From an uncultured Clostridia bacterium (GTDB lineage Bacteria; Bacillota; Clostridia; TANB77; CAG-508): a stretch of DNA of 8,727 nt. The stretch covers positions 1 through 8,727 of the forward strand of contig CALXAQ010000017.1 of the NCBI GenBank assembly GCA_944386335.1, written 5' to 3'. Position 1 is the stretch's first letter; the number at the start of each line of letters is the position of its first letter. This document shows, piece by piece, positions 6,023-8,727 of this stretch. The notes beneath the pieces are model-generated. The model did not search any database. It was not told the DNA's origin and worked only from the letters and a program-made list of their open reading frames with translations. The position numbers and the translations under genes are program-made.

Positions 6023-8017
6023 ATGAGTGAAACAACAAAGAAAACATTGAAGGAAATTTTTAAAGACTATAACTCTAATAGTTTCGTACTGAACAATGCC
6101 ACTATTCAAAGTATTAATTTATATAAAAAAACGAATACATTAGAACTAGTATTACTTTCCGATAAAATAATTCCTGTAAAAGATATTGCAGGTTTTGAAA
6201 AATACTTAGAGACTCGTTTTGCTATTACAACTGTAGAAATAAAAGTAAAAGTGCAAGAGGAACAAGAAATGTCGGAAGAGCAAAATAGTTGTGAGTCTGC
6301 AGGAGGAGCAGGTTATATAGAAAAAATGATATCTGACCAATGGCTAGATATTATAGCCTATATGGCACAAAAGCACCCTATGACAAGAGCTTTTTTGCAA
6401 GGAAGCACCATTGCTATTGATGGGAAAAGCATGAATGTGTTTTTGTCTTTAAAAGGAAAAGAATTTTTAACTGCCAAAAAGTTTGATGCTATCTTGCAAA
6501 AAGTGTTACGAGATATTTTTGGAAAAACATATCAAGTAAGCTATATTGAAAATATATCGGATGAAATATTGCAAAAGAGACAAGAAGAACAGCAAAGAAT
6601 GCAAGAAGAAATGATTTTGCAGGTAGAGAAAGAAACCATGGAAGCAGTAGCAGAGAAACACAAAGAAAAACTAGAGAAAAAGGCATTGGTAAAGGAAACT
6701 TCAGTACCTGCTGAACCTATAGCTGCAGAACCAAAAGTAGAGGAGGCAGAAGAAGTAACTCCTCTAATATTAGGAAGAAACCCAAATATCAAAGAAAACT
6801 TAGTAAAAGTAGCAGATCTTTCCGTAGATTCTGGAAAAATTGCGCTAGAGGGAGAAGTCATTCATACAGATAGTAGAGAATTAAAAAACGGAAAACATTT
6901 GCTTATGTTTGATGTATATGATGGTAGTAGTACCATTACTTGTAAGGCTTTTGTAGAGGCAGATAAAGCAAAGACGGTAATGGGAAGAATACAAGGAGCA
7001 AAAGGAATTAAAATTTCTGGAACTGCGCAATTTGACCCTTTTGCTAAAGAACTTGGTGTAATTGCTAATGTCATTTTAGAAACAGCAGGCAGAAAAAAGG
7101 AAGCTCGTATGGATAATAGCAAAGTAAAGAGAGTGGAACTTCATATGCATACACAAATGAGCCAAATGGATGCCGTAACACCTGTGAAAGATTTAATCAA
7201 ACGAGCTATGAAATGGGGAATGAAATCCATTGCTATTACAGACCATGGAGTAGTACAAGCTTTTCCAGATGCCCACAAAATGCTTGGCTTTGATAATCCA
7301 GATATGAAAGTAATCTATGGTGTGGAAGCTTATTTGGTGCCAGACCAAACCAGTATAGTATCTACTCCTAGAGGACAAGATTTACATACTACCTATTGTG
7401 TGCTAGATTTAGAAACAACAGGACTTTCTTTCCGTACAGAGAAAATTACAGAAGTAGGAATTATGAAAGTAAAAGATGGAGAAGTGATTGATGAATTTGA
7501 ATGTTTTGTCAATCCAGAAAAACCAATTCCGCAAAAAGTAGTAGAAGTAACCAATATTACAGATGATATGGTAAAAGATGCTGAAACGATTGATAAAGTA
7601 ATGCCTAAAATTTTAGAATTTGTGGGAGATAGTGTTTTAGTAGCACACAATGCAGATTTTGATATAGGATTTTTAAAATATAATGCAAAACAATTAGGAC
7701 TATCTTTAGAAAATACTTATATAGATACACTTCGTTTAGCCAAAAGCTTATTCCCAGAATATAAAAAATATAAATTAGGAATGATTGCAGAAAATTTAGG
7801 TATTACGGTAGAAGTAGCACACCGTGCCTTAGATGATGTAGATACTACAGTAAAAGTATTTCGCAAAATGCTAGAAATGCTAGAAGAAAAAGGAGTAAAA
7901 ACCATAGATGATATTGATAAAATAGAGCAAGGTAAGGCAGATTATAAAAAGCTTCCAAGCTATCATGCTATTATTTTAGCAAAAGAGAATGAAGGAATAA
8001 AAAATTTATATAAATAA
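6023..8017 (+). CDS. polC: DNA polymerase III alpha subunit, Gram-positive type; N-terminal part up to a premature stop
   Basis: PolC is the replicative polymerase of low-GC Gram-positives, normally about 1,400 residues with built-in proofreading. The 664 residues here show, in order: an N-terminal domain (about 1-175), a charged coiled-coil and Ala/Pro/Glu linker (180-250), an OB fold (260-355), the first part of the PHP domain starting VELHMHT (His374, His376) with TDHG at 406-409, and the inserted DEDDh exonuclease. All exonuclease residues are present: Asp462 and Glu464 in LDLETTG, Asp547 in AHNADFD, His600 and Asp605 in HRALDD. The PHP domain resumes at SYHAIILAKENEGIKNLYK, and there a TAA at 8015-8017 stops the frame. 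No polymerase catalytic residues precede it. The start is ATG at 6023, after GAGGGGG with eight to nine-base spacing. A TTG at 5966 and an ATG at 6005 are in frame but lie in the promoter or overlap the predicted 5' end. Confidence 0.93.
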   Translation: MSETTKKTLKEIFKDYNSNSFVLNNATIQSINLYKKTNTLELVLLSDKIIPVKDIAGFEKYLETRFAITTVEIKVKVQEEQEMSEEQNSCESAGGAGYIEKMISDQWLDIIAYMAQKHPMTRAFLQGSTIAIDGKSMNVFLSLKGKEFLTAKKFDAILQKVLRDIFGKTYQVSYIENISDEILQKRQEEQQRMQEEMILQVEKETMEAVAEKHKEKLEKKALVKETSVPAEPIAAEPKVEEAEEVTPLILGRNPNIKENLVKVADLSVDSGKIALEGEVIHTDSRELKNGKHLLMFDVYDGSSTITCKAFVEADKAKTVMGRIQGAKGIKISGTAQFDPFAKELGVIANVILETAGRKKEARMDNSKVKRVELHMHTQMSQMDAVTPVKDLIKRAMKWGMKSIAITDHGVVQAFPDAHKMLGFDNPDMKVIYGVEAYLVPDQTSIVSTPRGQDLHTTYCVLDLETTGLSFRTEKITEVGIMKVKDGEVIDEFECFVNPEKPIPQKVVEVTNITDDMVKDAETIDKVMPKILEFVGDSVLVAHNADFDIGFLKYNAKQLGLSLENTYIDTLRLAKSLFPEYKKYKLGMIAENLGITVEVAHRALDDVDTTVKVFRKMLEMLEEKGVKTIDDIDKIEQGKADYKKLPSYHAIILAKENEGIKNLYK

Positions 8018-8727
8018 GTTTCTATTTCTCATTTACAGTATTTTTATAAAAAGCTACGTATTTTAAAATCCATCTACAAAAAATATTCGGAAGGATTGAT
8101 TTTAGGAAGTGCTTGTGAAGCAGGAGAACTATATCGTGCCATTGTGGCTGGAAAAGATGACGAAGAAATAGAAGAAATTGCAAAAGATTATGATTATTTG
8201 GAAATTCAACCAAATGGAAATAATATGTTTATGGTCAGAAATGGCACTGTTCCAGATGTAAAAGCATTAGAAGACATTAATAAGAAAATTGTAGTTTTAG
8301 GAGAAAAACTAGGAAAATTAGTAGTAGCTACTTGTGACGTGCATTTTATGGACCCACAAGATGAAATTTATAGAAGAATTTTAATGGCAGGGCAAGGATT
8401 TGACGATGCAGACGAACAAGCACCTTTATACTTAAGAACAACAGAAGAAATGCTAAAAGAGTTTGAATATTTAGGAGAAGAAAAGGCTTATGAAGTGGTA
8501 GTAGAAAATACCAATAAAATAGCTGATATGTGCGAAAGAATTAGCCCAATCTCACCAGAAAAATGTCCGCCACACATTGACCATTGCGAAGAAACCATTA
8601 AAGAAATTGCCTATAGTAAAGCACATGAATTATATGGAGACCCACTTCCAGAAATTGTACAATCCAGACTAGATAAGGAACTAGAATCTATTATAAAAAA
8701 TGGATTCTCCGTTATGTATATTATTGC
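8018..8727 (+). pseudogene. polC: Continuation of polC in the same frame after the premature stop (runs off window)
   Basis: The frame stays open from 8018 to the window edge (236 codons) and reads as normal PolC. VSISHLQYFYKK continues directly from the NLYK before the TAA, then come SEGLILGSACEAGELY, VVATCDVHFMDPQDEIYRRIL and PPHIDHCEETIKEIAYSKAHELYGDPLP. These are the second half of the PHP domain and the start of the region leading to the polymerase domain. Compared with the family, one codon is changed, a conserved leucine (TTA) to TAA at 8015-8017; no frameshift is needed to join the parts. No ribosome binding site precedes any in-frame ATG here (the first is near 8226), so independent translation is unlikely. 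The polymerase palm, fingers and C-terminus lie beyond the window, so whether the rest is intact is unknown. Confidence 0.9.

Noticed and set aside
8015..8017. Programmed read-through or selenocysteine/pyrrolysine-type recoding at the polC stop
   Set aside because: The codon is TAA, not TGA or TAG, there is no evident downstream recoding hairpin, and the family has leucine here; error or mutation is simpler.
6489..8213. Several antisense open frames opposite polC
   Set aside because: All are Ser/Phe-rich mirror translations of Lys/Glu-rich PolC sequence without start signals.

Overview
The window is about 8.7 kb of AT-rich chromosome from a low-GC Gram-positive bacterium, most likely a member of the Clostridia. 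The evidence is the gene order pyrH-frr-uppS-cdsA-rseP-polC, a Gram-positive-type PolC, a sortase beside an LPxTG-anchored surface protein, strong purine-rich ribosome binding sites, AGA-dominated arginine codons, and GTG and TTG starts. The species cannot be named from this sequence.

Left end (1-1100): the C-terminus of a Thr/Asn-rich surface protein with an LPQTG sorting signal runs into a bidirectional terminator. A membrane-anchored sortase on the opposite strand converges on that terminator. Almost the same palindrome occurs again just upstream of the sortase gene, so the gene is bracketed by two near-identical inverted repeats.

Middle (1113-5330): a promoter leads into a tightly packed operon, pyrH (UMP kinase), frr (ribosome recycling factor), uppS (undecaprenyl diphosphate synthase), cdsA (CDP-diglyceride synthase) and rseP (site-2 intramembrane protease with two PDZ domains). 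Together they link pyrimidine nucleotide supply, ribosome recycling, the lipid carrier for cell wall synthesis, phospholipid synthesis and membrane proteolysis. The dxr gene that normally lies between cdsA and rseP in Firmicutes is absent, as is ispG after rseP.

Cassette (5336-5956): between rseP and polC is a 153-residue protein of unknown function with its own consensus-like promoter, a structured 5' leader, an ideal ribosome binding site and a strong terminator. It looks like a self-contained insertion into an otherwise conserved neighbourhood.

Right end (5966-8727): polC, the replicative DNA polymerase III alpha subunit, has its own promoter. Its frame is interrupted by an in-frame TAA at 8015-8017, inside the PHP domain just after the inserted exonuclease. 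Recognisable PolC sequence continues in the same frame from 8018 to the window end. Because polC is normally essential, this is the most notable observation: a sequencing or assembly error, a genuine nonsense mutation, or one copy of a duplicated gene.
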